Of a DNA stretch of 64,000 nucleotides, positions 8,920-18,651 are shown one piece after another. The notes under the pieces were generated by a model. It was not told where the DNA came from. It ran no database searches and worked only from the letters and a program-made list of their open reading frames with translations. Source of the DNA: JBCCGL01 sp039029275 (GTDB taxonomy: Bacteria; Pseudomonadota; Gammaproteobacteria; JBCCGL01); assembly GCA_039029275.1 (NCBI GenBank), contig JBCCGL010000001.1, forward strand, positions 62,001-126,000. The letters run 5' to 3'. The translations under genes were made by a program, and so were the position numbers. The first letter of the stretch is position 1. Each line of letters starts with the position of its first letter.

Positions 8920-9054
8920 AATCACTAATCTTGCTGATCACGCGAATGTACTGCAACTACAGATTGGCGCACTCAAGACTGGTTAAAAAAGGATATGCCG
9001 GGTTGATCGGGCTGGACGGCGCGCGAATGATTATTGCGCGCACTGATCAGATTT

Positions 9055-10965
9055 TTACGGGCACTTAACGATCGCGCCTGAGGCGATGAGGTCGGTTCGC
9101 CACTTATCCGCCATTTTGTCGTACCCGTCCTGAGTGGGGTGTAAGCCGTTGTCGGCGAGTCCGCCGGTTGTCGGTGACATATCCGCGGGGTAGTTAAGCG
9201 CGTCATGCATGTTCACAGCCGCAGGTACGTCGATAGAATCGGTATTGTCATTCAGCCATGAAGCGTTAATCAGCGCAACGATGCCGGCGTTGAAGGTGTC
9301 CTCATCAAACTGGAGATCAGGCGTTGCGGCCACTTGATCGATAATCTCGGCAACCAACACGGCTACGCGGTTGTTTCCAGCTTGCGATGCCCACGAGTTT
9401 ATCGTGGTCAAGATAGTGTCGATCTCATTATGATCGGGCGCACCTGGACGAACCGATGTACCGTCGTTGGTACCGATGTGCAGCAGAATGACATCCGCGG
9501 GATTCGCATCCAGAAACCCTGCGACCTCAGAATTAATAAAGGCCATATCCTCACCACCGTGACCCTCATGATTATCGTTAGAGAGTCCGCCGGCCTGGCC
9601 GTTTTCCTCCTGGCCAACGAAAAATATATCGTAACCGTCTGCAATCAGGTCGTTACGAAGTTTGAGCCGATAACTGACATGGACATCGCCAGTCGTAGGT
9701 ACGATAGCCGCTGTTATTCTGCCAACTGTAATGGAGTCGCCCAACGGCATGATGCGCGCAGGGCCATAAATCAAGTCATAAGTACCCGATAGCTCGGTGC
9801 TATCCTCGCTGGTCACGGTGAAGTCAAAGCTGTCCATGTATCCCTGACGGTTGTTATTCGGGGTGTAGGTAAATTCACCGGTTTGAGCGTTGGTAATGGC
9901 TACCGTTCCCAAAGTGCCTTGCGAATCGATGACAAATGTATTGCCACCGTCCGGATCATTCAGCAGATCGCTAATATTTCCGCTTGTGTTTGACACATTG
10001 ATGGAGTGTTGGAGGCACGTACCGGCAATCGAAGGTAAATCATCAAATGTTGTGATCGACAAGTTGACCGTCGCAGAGGGCGACGTCTCGCTTGAAGACA
10101 CCAATCTGTAGGTAAAGCTGTCTGAGTCACTCTCGCCGGTGTGTGCATATCTGATGGTGTTATCGGGGTTTATCGTCGCCACCCCACCTGAGCCCTGCGC
10201 GGTAATCTCGATCGTCACAGTTTCGTTCAGCGCGTTTAAATCGTTGCTGAGAACAGCAATCTCAACGGTATCGTCCTCTGAGATTGCCACACTGTCGTCG
10301 ACAGCAGTGAGAGGGGGCACAAATTCAATGTCGACGGTGGCCGTGTTCGATGTATTCTCTTCGTCACTTGCGCGAAAAGTAAACGAAGTGGTTTCACCCG
10401 CAACTGCGCTTGAAGGAACCGTGTACACGAAGCTGCCGTCATCTTCGAACTGAAGGGAACCCGAGGGTATTGAAAGCAGCTGAAAAGTCAGCGGGTCACC
10501 GTCGGGGTCAGTCGCCGCCGCTTGCCCCGAAAACATGGATAAGCTTGTCTTGATTTGCAGGTTCGAGTCTTCGGCGACCGGTGGGGTGTTGGTTAAATTC
10601 AGGGTAATTTGCGCGATATTGGAGTCGAGGTCTCCGTCATTTGCTTTAAAGGTGAACGCGTCGCTGGAGCCTATGCTTGAGCCCGAGTCGGGAGTGTAGG
10701 TAAAGCTACCAGTGGTGTTAGGCAGACCGCTGATCGTCCCGTTACTTGGTGCCTGTTCTAATGTGTAGGTCAACGTGTTGTTTTCAGCGTCCGTTGCAGT
10801 GAGTTGGCCCGTTGTCGGTGCATTAATACCAGCGTCAATGCTACCGCCCGAAGCCCGGGGCGCAGTGTTGTCCGAACTATTCGACGATGAACCACCACCG
10901 CAAGCGGATGCTGCCAGCATAATCGCTATTGGTAAGGTATATCGGTGGAGGGGGGGCATCGTCAT
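9055..10965 (-). CDS. Exported lipoprotein with Ig-like repeats and SGNH/GDSL hydrolase domain
   Basis: 636 residues. The lipobox LAASAC places the lipidated Cys at residue 22, followed by a Gly/Ser linker. Four tandem Ig/cadherin-like repeats follow (about 35-125, 127-215, 217-308, 310-400), each with the 'DxDGDPLTF...FTYTP...DSFTF' pattern. The C-terminal third (about 403-636) is an SGNH hydrolase: GDSIT (409-413, nucleophile about Ser411), GTND (498-501) and DNGLH with Asp605/His609. The family deacylates or deacetylates esters, often on polysaccharides. It probably sits on the cell surface, the repeats holding the esterase away from the membrane or binding glycans. It is last in a run of three exported proteins. 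Confidence 0.88.
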   Translation of the reverse strand: MTMPPLHRYTLPIAIMLAASACGGGSSSNSSDNTAPRASGGSIDAGINAPTTGQLTATDAENNTLTYTLEQAPSNGTISGLPNTTGSFTYTPDSGSSIGSSDAFTFKANDGDLDSNIAQITLNLTNTPPVAEDSNLQIKTSLSMFSGQAAATDPDGDPLTFQLLSIPSGSLQFEDDGSFVYTVPSSAVAGETTSFTFRASDEENTSNTATVDIEFVPPLTAVDDSVAISEDDTVEIAVLSNDLNALNETVTIEITAQGSGGVATINPDNTIRYAHTGESDSDSFTYRLVSSSETSPSATVNLSITTFDDLPSIAGTCLQHSINVSNTSGNISDLLNDPDGGNTFVIDSQGTLGTVAITNAQTGEFTYTPNNNRQGYMDSFDFTVTSEDSTELSGTYDLIYGPARIMPLGDSITVGRITAAIVPTTGDVHVSYRLKLRNDLIADGYDIFFVGQEENGQAGGLSNDNHEGHGGEDMAFINSEVAGFLDANPADVILLHIGTNDGTSVRPGAPDHNEIDTILTTINSWASQAGNNRVAVLVAEIIDQVAATPDLQFDEDTFNAGIVALINASWLNDNTDSIDVPAAVNMHDALNYPADMSPTTGGLADNGLHPTQDGYDKMADKWRTDLIASGAIVKCP

Positions 10966-11001
10966 GGCGGGTCAACATTATCTTTATCGTGTTATAGAGA
11001 G

Positions 11002-11033
11002 CTGCGGCGCCAATTTAATGACGCCGCAGTTTT
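11002..11033. other. Perfect 8-bp hairpin between FGE-like and esterase genes
   Basis: CTGCGGCG (11002-11009) and CGCCGCAG (11022-11029) frame a 12-base loop. TTTT follows on the plus strand only, opposite to the direction of both flanking genes. It may separate their transcripts or stabilise an mRNA 3' end. Confidence 0.45.
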
Positions 11034-11085
11034 GCAAGCTTAACAGTTTTTAAGATTAAGCTGTCAAACAAATATGCCGAGTGGC

Positions 11086-12096
11086 TTACATGGCACAACG
11101 AAAACCGAAGCCATTGCCTTCGAAAGCGGGTGCAGCGTTGGCGCCAAAAAAGTGAACACCGTTGCGGGTATCGGTGTCCAGAGCGCTACCACCACGGTAA
11201 ATAGCGGCAGGCATGTTTGATCCAGAACCTTGAGCGCCTGCGGGTTTAACGCCTGCTTGACGGTCTTGGCCGTAAGCGGCATTGGTGTTCGCGTTTACCG
11301 AAGTCCCTGCATCACCTTGAATCCAATCAGCAACCCACTCGTTGACATTTCCTGCCATATCGAAAACACCGAAAGACGATTCACAACCAGCGCTCGCACC
11401 GGTGTTGGCAATCGTACCGCTGCTATTACATGAGCCGCCATCTACAGGGTCAGTACCTGTCGCGGCGACTTGCCATTCAGCATTAGTTAGCAAACGTTTG
11501 CCCGAGTTGGCGCAGGCCATTGCCGCTTGGAACCAAGTGATGTTATCTGCCGGTGTTTGGCCTGAAACGCTTTGAGCAAAAATCTCATTGTGGCAGCCGA
11601 AGCCATTGTTTTCACAGGTAACACTGGCGTCACCGTTAGGATCATCCGCATCGGCGATCAGCGTGCCGCCACTGGCTGCAGTCCAGATGGTCGCTTCGTA
11701 CAGATCAACACAAATGGGACCAACTGCCGCCATATCAGCCGGGCAACCGCCAGCTGATTCCAGCGCAGTAACGCGATCTGCGATACCAGTGGTCACCGCA
11801 TTGATCTGGTTATCCAGGGTGGTAACGTTCGTGTTAGTGGTGTTCAAGTCGCTCTGATCTGCTTTGTCTGCCAACTCGCTGGTATCTGCTTTACCCGCTA
11901 CATCGGTGATCAACGTATTAATTCGGGCGTCGTTATCGTTAACCGCGTCAGCCACATCGCTGAAGTTGTCATTAACCTCACTTGCAAGTGCGGGCTGTCC
12001 ACCTACAAACGTATTGAGAGTGGGCACTTCATCTGCAAATGCCGGAAGGGACATTGCAAAGGCAGCCGCACTGGCGATTAAAGTAATCTTTTTCAT
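11086..12096 (-). CDS. Exported coiled-coil protein with FGE/SUMF1-like domain
   Basis: 336 residues: a signal peptide ending at 'LPAFA' (about 1-21), a region rich in Asn, Asp and Thr with heptad character (about 40-115), and a formylglycine-generating-enzyme-like C-type-lectin fold (about 117-336) with 'GKRLLTNAEWQVAATGT', 'FGVFDMAGNVNEWVADW', 'YRGGSALD' and the ending 'GFGFRCAM'. The paired Cys of true FGE is not evident, so a binding or structural role is more likely than sulfatase activation. GGAG six bases before the ATG supports the start. It follows the tiny lipoprotein by 49 bp and precedes the esterase lipoprotein, suggesting a shared cell-surface function. Confidence 0.85.
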   Translation of the reverse strand: MKKITLIASAAAFAMSLPAFADEVPTLNTFVGGQPALASEVNDNFSDVADAVNDNDARINTLITDVAGKADTSELADKADQSDLNTTNTNVTTLDNQINAVTTGIADRVTALESAGGCPADMAAVGPICVDLYEATIWTAASGGTLIADADDPNGDASVTCENNGFGCHNEIFAQSVSGQTPADNITWFQAAMACANSGKRLLTNAEWQVAATGTDPVDGGSCNSSGTIANTGASAGCESSFGVFDMAGNVNEWVADWIQGDAGTSVNANTNAAYGQDRQAGVKPAGAQGSGSNMPAAIYRGGSALDTDTRNGVHFFGANAAPAFEGNGFGFRCAM

Positions 12097-12145
12097 TTAT
12101 AACTCCAAAAAATATGTCGTAAATTTTCAATCAATTTAATTTGAA

Positions 12146-12316
12146 CTACTCGGCCCAGTTGTCGTTATCCCAGACCATTGAGTCCCAGTTGCTGTCAGAG
12201 GAGCCACCGCTGGAAGAGCCGCTGGACGACCCGCCGCCACCGCCGCCGCAGGCGACCATTCCGGCGCTCAGTAAAGCTATTGCAAGCAACAATTTGCCTT
12301 GTTTGATCAAATTCAT
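12146..12316 (-). CDS. Small lipoprotein, 56 residues
   Basis: A signal peptide (LLLAIALLSAGMVAC) ends at a clear lipobox Cys, followed by six glycines, a Gly/Ser linker and a tail rich in Trp, Asp and Asn ('SNWDSMVWDNDNWAE'). I chose ATG 12316, which has GAGG seven bases upstream; an in-frame start at 12328 overlaps that site. No function is known to me. The mature peptide would be a lipid anchor with an acidic aromatic tail, conceivably a partner or tether for the following FGE-like protein. Confidence 0.72.
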   Translation of the reverse strand: MNLIKQGKLLLAIALLSAGMVACGGGGGGSSSGSSSGGSSDSNWDSMVWDNDNWAE

Positions 12317-12780
12317 CGTTTGCCTCATGTGTATGTAAAACGATTTGCGTGTCTATTCACTGCGTCGTTGATACTAATTGATCGTCGACAGCCAGCATTA
12401 ATAGTATAGAGTCTCGAACAAGCTACGCTCATTAACGATGGCGGTATACTAAACATGGAGTAAGAATCTACTGCGTCACCAGTCACACTTTAGCGGTGCT
12501 TTGCCAATAGCTGTAATGCAGCGAGATTGCGTTCTCAATTTCAAGTAGTGCCGTTTGACGAGTAACGCCCGGTGCACGTTTCGTGTAAATGGTTATTTAT
12601 CGGGTATTTAGCACCGGTAATCCCCGTGCGATTATGTTAAACCAATCGCATTGAAATGGCAGAATTTCCACGTCCCAGCGCGGGCAGATCAGCGCTGAGG
12701 TGGTAGCTCCGAGTAACAATTGCCTTCCTCAAAAATAGGGGTATGCTCGCGCATTGTCTCGCTGGCAAAGTGGAAACCAC
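12317..12780. other. Intergenic region, divergent promoters, no gene seen
   Basis: 464 bp between the small lipoprotein and the CoA-transferase. It must hold both promoters. I see no credible ORF, RNA gene or strong hairpin. Confidence 0.6.
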
Positions 12781-13995
12781 GTGCTGCCTTTTTCCGATAT
12801 CCGTGTTGTCGATTTTACCCATGTGATCGCAGGCCCGTTTTGCGCGCATCAACTCGCCGTGCTGGGTGCCGAAGTCATCAAAATAGAACCGCCGGCCATG
12901 CCGGATATGGTCCGCTATGATGGGGGCGACCATGCCGCTGTAGATGAGGGCATGGCCTCGGTTTTTCTCGGTCAGGCATCTAACAAGCGCACGGTGGCGA
13001 TTGATTTGAAATCCGAGGAAGGCCGCGCGATCGTCCTGTCGATTATCGAAAAAGCGGATGTGGTGATCGAAAACTATCGCAGTGATGCACTTGCGTCTCT
13101 CGGTTTGGGTTACGAGGATGCCAAAGCTGTTAACCCTCGCATTATTTATTGTTCGCTAACCGGGTTTGGGCAAACCGGCCCCAAGGCGCAGCACACGGCT
13201 TACGACAATGTGATTCAGGCATTTTCTGGCTTGATGGCGGCAACCGGCTCGGCGCAATCCGGCCCCATGAAAGTTGGCCCACCCGTACTCGATTACGGGA
13301 CTGGCGCACAGGCGGCTCTGGCGATTGCCGCGTCGCTTTTCAAACGCGAGCGAACCGGCGAGGGCGAGTACATTGATATTTCAATGCTGGATGCCGCATT
13401 GATGCTGATGGGCGCAAACGTGACGTACTTTCACAAGACGGGCGAATTGCTGCCGAGATCTGGAAACAGCAGCCATGTCCGCCCCGGTTACGGCTGTTAC
13501 GAGACAGAGGACGGCATGTTAATGATCGGCGCCTACACGATTAAACAACACGCCGACTTGTTTCGAACCATTGGCCACTTTCATCGCGCTGCCGAGTTGG
13601 ATTTCGCAACCAACCCGCGAGCGGTGAGTGAAAAGTTTGACTCCGACGCGAATGCGATTGCCGTCGGTCTGTTGATGCGCACCGCGGATGAATGGGAAAC
13701 ATTGCTGAACGAGGCCAAGGTCCCCGCAGCGCGGGTACGCACTCTCGACGAAACGCTCGCGCACCCGCAAATCGCATCTCGCAGCGTGCTGCAAACACCC
13801 CAGGATGAAAATGGCGAGGACGACGGCATTGCGCTGCCAACGGCGGCGTATCGCTTCTCGAATTCCGCACCTCAAATTGGCACCGCACCCGCAAAACACG
13901 GTGCCCATACGCGCGAGGTGTTACTCGAGTTTGGCCTTAGCGACGCACGCATCGCCGAGCTCGCAGCGCTCGGTGTAATTGCTGCGGACGATTAA
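12781..13995 (+). CDS. CaiB/BaiF (Frc) family CoA-transferase
   Basis: Family III CoA-transferases move CoA between carboxylic acids without a ping-pong Glu-CoA. 'DIRVVDFTHVIAGPFCAHQLAVLGAEVIKIEPP' opens the protein, the catalytic Asp is in 'HTAYDNVIQAFSGLM', and 'DISMLDAALMLM' and 'PQIASRSV' are also characteristic. The GTG at 12781 gives 404 residues and a normal N-terminus; an in-frame TTG at 12754 would add nine. The substrate cannot be deduced, since the family covers carnitine, formate/oxalate, succinate and bile acids. The acyl-CoA ligase at 48.5 kb is of the CaiC type but distant. Its stop codon overlaps the gltB stop within a TTAA. Confidence 0.9.
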   Translation: MLPFSDIRVVDFTHVIAGPFCAHQLAVLGAEVIKIEPPAMPDMVRYDGGDHAAVDEGMASVFLGQASNKRTVAIDLKSEEGRAIVLSIIEKADVVIENYRSDALASLGLGYEDAKAVNPRIIYCSLTGFGQTGPKAQHTAYDNVIQAFSGLMAATGSAQSGPMKVGPPVLDYGTGAQAALAIAASLFKRERTGEGEYIDISMLDAALMLMGANVTYFHKTGELLPRSGNSSHVRPGYGCYETEDGMLMIGAYTIKQHADLFRTIGHFHRAAELDFATNPRAVSEKFDSDANAIAVGLLMRTADEWETLLNEAKVPAARVRTLDETLAHPQIASRSVLQTPQDENGEDDGIALPTAAYRFSNSAPQIGTAPAKHGAHTREVLLEFGLSDARIAELAALGVIAADD

Positions 13996-16900
13996 GCCGC
14001 GGTCTTCAGTGTCGCCAATAGCGAATCCAGTTCAGCCGCTTTGGGTTTAACCAGCCAGAATCGCGACGACATGCCGTAAAAGTCGTCCAGTATTTCCTCG
14101 CCCCAGTCGCTGCGGGTCTCCTCTACGTGCTCGGTCAGCGTGTCGTGCAAAAAGCGCTTGTAAGCTTCAACCGGTTCCGCGAACAGGCGTTGAATATCGA
14201 TCAACTCGTGGTTGTATCGGTCGACGAACACGTTGTGTAGATCGAGCACCAGCGCGAAACCGCCGGTCATACCCGCGCCGAAGTTACCGCCGGTTTCACC
14301 CAGTACAACCATTGAACCGCCGGTCATGTATTCGGCACCGTGATCACCCACGCCCTCGACGACCACCTGCGCGCCGGAGTTTCGCACACCGAATCGCTCG
14401 CCTGCCTGGCCCGCAGCAAACAGTTTGCCGCCGGTTGCGCCGTACAGGCAGGTGTTGCCCATGATCGCGCTCTTGTGCGACTTATAGCGGACCCCCACGG
14501 GAGGGCGCAGCACCAGCTTGCCGCCATTCATGCCCTTGCCGACGTAGTCGTTCGCGTCGCCGGTCAAGGTCATGTTGAGGCCCTTTGCATTCCAGACACC
14601 AAAGCTCTGCCCGGCTGTGCCGGTCAAATTGAGCGTAATGGGGGCGTCGCTCAAGCCCTCATCGCCATGCGCTTTGGCAATCTCGCCAGACAGACGCGCA
14701 CCAATCGAACGATCGGTATTGCGCAGGTGAAAGCTGAACTCGCCGCCGGTTTTGTTGATGACAGCGTCCGCACAGGTGCTGACCATTTCCTCGGCCAGCG
14801 CGCCTTTGTCAAAGGGTTCGTTAAGTGGTTGAGTGCAAAAGCGCGGTGCATCCTCGGGCACGCCTGCGTCGGAAACGATTGGTGACAAATCCAACCCGCG
14901 TTGCTTGTCGGTCTGACCCTCGAGGATTTCCAGCAAATCGCTGCGCCCGACTAACTCTTCGATTTTGCGCACACCGAGCGCCGCCATATGCCGACGGGTG
15001 TCTTCGGCGATAAAGCGGAAGTAGTTCATCACCTTCTCTACGTTGCCGGTGAAATGACGCATACGCAGCACGTTGAGCTGAGTGGCGACGCCGGTCGCGC
15101 AGTTGTTTAGATGACATATGCGCAGGTATTTGCAGCCCATTGCAATCATCGGTCCGGTGCCAAAGCCAAAGCTTTCTGCGCCCAGCATCGCAGCTTTGAC
15201 GACGTCCAGTCCGGTTTTCAAGCCGCCGTCGGTTTGCACGCGTACCTTGTCGCGAAGGTTGTTCGCGCGCAGGACCTGATGCGTTTCCGACAGGCCCAAC
15301 TCCCACGGACAGCCCGCGTATTTGACCGACGTGAGCGGGCTCGCACCGGTCCCGCCGTCATAGCCGGAAATCGTAATGAGATCCGCATAGGCCTTGGCAA
15401 CGCCAGCCGCGACAGTCCCTACACCGGGTGCGGCCACCAGCTTGACCGAAACCAGCGCGTCCGGGTTGACCTGCTTGAGGTCAAAGATCAACTGAGCGAG
15501 GTCCTCGATCGAGTAGATATCGTGATGCGGTGGCGGCGAAATCAGCGAGACTCCAGGCATCGAATGGCGCAATCGAGCGATCATCTCGTTAACCTTATGC
15601 CCCGGCAGTTGGCCACCCTCACCGGGCTTTGCACCTTGTGCCACCTTGATTTGCAGCACTTCGGCATTAACCAGATAGTGCGGTGTTACGCCAAAGCGAC
15701 CGGAGGCGACCTGCTTGATCTTCGACATCTTCAGGTTGCCATAGCGCGATTTGTCCTCGCCGCCCTCGCCGGAATTGGAGCGCCCGCCGAGTCGGTTCAT
15801 GGCTTCGGCCAGCGTCTCATGCGCCTCGGGGCTGAGCGCTCCGAGTGACATGCCGGCCGAGTCAAATCGCGGATAGAGCGACTCCAGGGACTCGACTTCA
15901 TCCAGCGGAACCGGCGTGGTATTGCGCAGGCCGAGAAGATCCCGAATGTGTGTCACGGGGCTGCCGTCGACGACCTCTGCGTATTTCTGGTAATCGCTCC
16001 ACTCGCCGCTGGCAACGGCAGCTTGCAGGGTTTGCACGACATCCGGGTTGTAGGCGTGCTCTTCATTGCCGTGAATAAATTTGAGCAGGCCACCCTGACC
16101 GGTTTGCTTGCGCGGGTTCCACGCACTCTTTTCAGCTTTACGAAGATCGTCCTCAATGTGTGAAAAACCAGTGCCTTGAATGCGGTTGGTGGTGCCTTTA
16201 AAGCATAAATTAACAACGGAATCTTGCAGTCCAACGATTTCGAACAACTGCGCGCCGCGGTAGCTGGAGATCGACGATATCCCCATTTTTGAGAGGATTT
16301 TCAGCAGCGCCTTGTTAAGGCCGGTGCGATAGCTTTGTTCAAGCTGCGGGATGTCGTTGCTTTCGATCTCGTTACTACGAGACATCGACTGGATCGTTTC
16401 GTAAGCGAGATACGGGTAGATGCAGGTTGCTCCGTAGCCAACCAGCACCGCCATGTGGTGCGGATCGCGCGCGGTACCGGTTTCAACCACAATGTTGCTG
16501 CGGCAACGCAGGCCCTCGTCGATTAAGCGATGGTGGATTGCGCCGGTGGCCATCACTGCCGGCACCGGTAGCATCCCCGGGCGCAGATCACGGTCAGAAA
16601 TGACCAATACAACCTTGTCATCACGGATCGCCCGCACGGCTCGGTTAGTAATTGTGACCAGCGTTTTTTCAAGATCGAGGGTATCGGGGTCGTAGTTGAG
16701 GTCGATGCGCTCGTGTGCGTAGTCGGGGTCAGAATAGGCCAGCAGCGTTTCGAACTTTTCACGCGACAGCACCGGCGAACGGACCAGCAGTCGTTTCGCG
16801 AACTCGGGTTGTTCGTCGAACATATTGTGTTCGCGACCGATGCAGGTTTCCAGTGACATAACAATCGACTCGCGCAACGGATCGATCGGCGGGTTGGTGA

Positions 16901-18464
16901 CTTGTGCGAACTGCTGGCGGAAGTAATCGAAAATCGAGCGTTGTTGGGTCGAGAACACGGGAAACGGGCAATCATCACCCATCGAGCCGACGGCTTCCTG
17001 GCCCTGCTCGCACAGCACGCGCAGAATTTGGTCGCGCTCTTCGAAAGTGACGCCAAAGGTTTTCTCGTACACCGCAAGTGTCGCCTCTTCCATCGGCGGC
17101 GTGGTCTGCTCAATGTCCCGCAAACGTGAGCGTAAGTGCAGCGAATAGCGCGACAGCCACTTGGCGTAGGGTTGGCGCGACTTGAGTATATTGTTAATTT
17201 CTCGTGGCAGGATCAGCGCGCCCGTCGAGGTGTCGATAGCGATCATCTCACCCGGACGAAGACGGCCTTTTTGCATCACGTCGGCTTCGTCGTAGTCGTA
17301 CACGCCGACCTCCGATGCCAGAGTAATGTGGCGATCGCGAGTGATCACATAGCGCGCAGGGCGCAGACCGTTTCGATCCAACGCGCAGCAGGCGTAGCGG
17401 CCGTCGGTTAACACCAGACCTGCGGGACCGTCCCAAGGTTCCATGTGCATGGAGTTGTATTCCAGAAACGCGCGCAGCTCGTGGTCCATTTGATCAACGT
17501 GTTGCCACGCCGGCGGTACCAGCAGTTTGACCGCGCGGAACAGCTCAATGCCGCCGCTGATCAACACCTCAAGCATGTTGTCGAGCGACATCGAATCCGA
17601 TCCGTGCATCGAGACAATCGGGTGTAGTGTGTTCAGCTCCGGCAACACATCCGAATGAAAACGATGCGCACGCGCACGCGCCCAGTTGCGATTTCCGGCG
17701 ATGGTGTTGATTTCGCCGTTGTGCGCGAGGTAGCGAAAGGGTTGTGCCAAACGCCACTGTGGCAGGGTGTTAGTGGAAAATCGCTGGTGGAAAACGGCGA
17801 TCGATGAAACCAGCTCCGCATTGCGTAGGTCGGGGTAAAACACCGGTAATTGCTCCGGCATGACCAGTCCTTTGTAGAGTATTACGTTCGCTGCGAGGGT
17901 GCAGACGTAAAACATCGGGTCATTACTCGCCAGCGCAAGTTCTGCCTTGCGGCGAGCCACAAACAGGTGACGGTTAAACTCGCCCGCCCGCATGTTGGCC
18001 GGCGCGTTCACGTAGATCTGTTCGATGCCGGGCAGGGAATCCAGCGCTTCGGCGCCACAGGCATCCGCATTGACGGGGACGCGACGCCAACCCGCAACAC
18101 TGAGTCCGCGCGCCTCGACTTGCGCGGTCAGCACGTTACGTGCTGCCTCGGCCGCTGCGGGGTCGCGATTTAAAAACACATTTCCAACAGCAAATTGATG
18201 CGTGAGATCGAAACCCATATCGGTACCGACACGGCGCAGGAATGCGGTCGGCTTGCGCAACAGTAAACCGCAGCCGTCGCCGGATTTACCGTCGGCCGCT
18301 ACAGCGCCGCGGTGCGTCAAATTGCCAAGCGCAGTGATCGCGGTTTCGACCAGCTCGTGGCTGGGTTTGCCGTCGATGTTGGCTATCAGTCCGAAGCCGC
18401 AGTTGTCGTGTTCAAATTCAGGGCGATACAGCCCTGACACTGCAGCGCGCTCTAGTCGATTCAT
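13992..18464 (-). CDS. gltB: Glutamate synthase (NADPH) large subunit
   Basis: 1490 residues, normal for the alpha subunit. The N-terminal glutaminase opens at Cys22 in 'DNCGFGLIANI', probably after removal of a 21-residue propeptide. The central and FMN domains include 'SLGALSPEAHETLAEAMNRLGGRSNSGEGG' and the 3Fe-4S cysteines in 'CKYLRICHLNNCATG'. The C-terminal GXGXG beta-helix domain shows repeats such as 'GKGMNGGKLVL' and 'MTGGSMVVLGETGGNFGAGMTGG'. The enzyme makes two glutamates from glutamine and 2-oxoglutarate. Its partner gltD is not adjacent but lies about 12.5 kb away behind the pil-ponA-hemE block. damX is 187 bp upstream on the same strand. Confidence 0.98.
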   Translation of the reverse strand: MNRLERAAVSGLYRPEFEHDNCGFGLIANIDGKPSHELVETAITALGNLTHRGAVAADGKSGDGCGLLLRKPTAFLRRVGTDMGFDLTHQFAVGNVFLNRDPAAAEAARNVLTAQVEARGLSVAGWRRVPVNADACGAEALDSLPGIEQIYVNAPANMRAGEFNRHLFVARRKAELALASNDPMFYVCTLAANVILYKGLVMPEQLPVFYPDLRNAELVSSIAVFHQRFSTNTLPQWRLAQPFRYLAHNGEINTIAGNRNWARARAHRFHSDVLPELNTLHPIVSMHGSDSMSLDNMLEVLISGGIELFRAVKLLVPPAWQHVDQMDHELRAFLEYNSMHMEPWDGPAGLVLTDGRYACCALDRNGLRPARYVITRDRHITLASEVGVYDYDEADVMQKGRLRPGEMIAIDTSTGALILPREINNILKSRQPYAKWLSRYSLHLRSRLRDIEQTTPPMEEATLAVYEKTFGVTFEERDQILRVLCEQGQEAVGSMGDDCPFPVFSTQQRSIFDYFRQQFAQVTNPPIDPLRESIVMSLETCIGREHNMFDEQPEFAKRLLVRSPVLSREKFETLLAYSDPDYAHERIDLNYDPDTLDLEKTLVTITNRAVRAIRDDKVVLVISDRDLRPGMLPVPAVMATGAIHHRLIDEGLRCRSNIVVETGTARDPHHMAVLVGYGATCIYPYLAYETIQSMSRSNEIESNDIPQLEQSYRTGLNKALLKILSKMGISSISSYRGAQLFEIVGLQDSVVNLCFKGTTNRIQGTGFSHIEDDLRKAEKSAWNPRKQTGQGGLLKFIHGNEEHAYNPDVVQTLQAAVASGEWSDYQKYAEVVDGSPVTHIRDLLGLRNTTPVPLDEVESLESLYPRFDSAGMSLGALSPEAHETLAEAMNRLGGRSNSGEGGEDKSRYGNLKMSKIKQVASGRFGVTPHYLVNAEVLQIKVAQGAKPGEGGQLPGHKVNEMIARLRHSMPGVSLISPPPHHDIYSIEDLAQLIFDLKQVNPDALVSVKLVAAPGVGTVAAGVAKAYADLITISGYDGGTGASPLTSVKYAGCPWELGLSETHQVLRANNLRDKVRVQTDGGLKTGLDVVKAAMLGAESFGFGTGPMIAMGCKYLRICHLNNCATGVATQLNVLRMRHFTGNVEKVMNYFRFIAEDTRRHMAALGVRKIEELVGRSDLLEILEGQTDKQRGLDLSPIVSDAGVPEDAPRFCTQPLNEPFDKGALAEEMVSTCADAVINKTGGEFSFHLRNTDRSIGARLSGEIAKAHGDEGLSDAPITLNLTGTAGQSFGVWNAKGLNMTLTGDANDYVGKGMNGGKLVLRPPVGVRYKSHKSAIMGNTCLYGATGGKLFAAGQAGERFGVRNSGAQVVVEGVGDHGAEYMTGGSMVVLGETGGNFGAGMTGGFALVLDLHNVFVDRYNHELIDIQRLFAEPVEAYKRFLHDTLTEHVEETRSDWGEEILDDFYGMSSRFWLVKPKAAELDSLLATLKTAA

Positions 18465-18651
18465 TTGATTTCTCAGCGGAAATTCCTGCGAACCCGCAGA
18501 CGCGAAACGAAAGCGGCCGAACAGTATAGCGTTTAGTCAATTTCGACGCTAATACGGCGATAAATTCCGCTTTTTAAACATGGCGAGAAAGTGTCGAGAA
18601 ACGTCACACGACAATGCAGGAACGAGGGCGCCGCGTAGCACTACGGATTCG

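Noticed and set aside
15111..15848. 245-codon plus-strand frame over gltB
   Set aside because: Antisense shadow of the conserved FMN domain of gltB.
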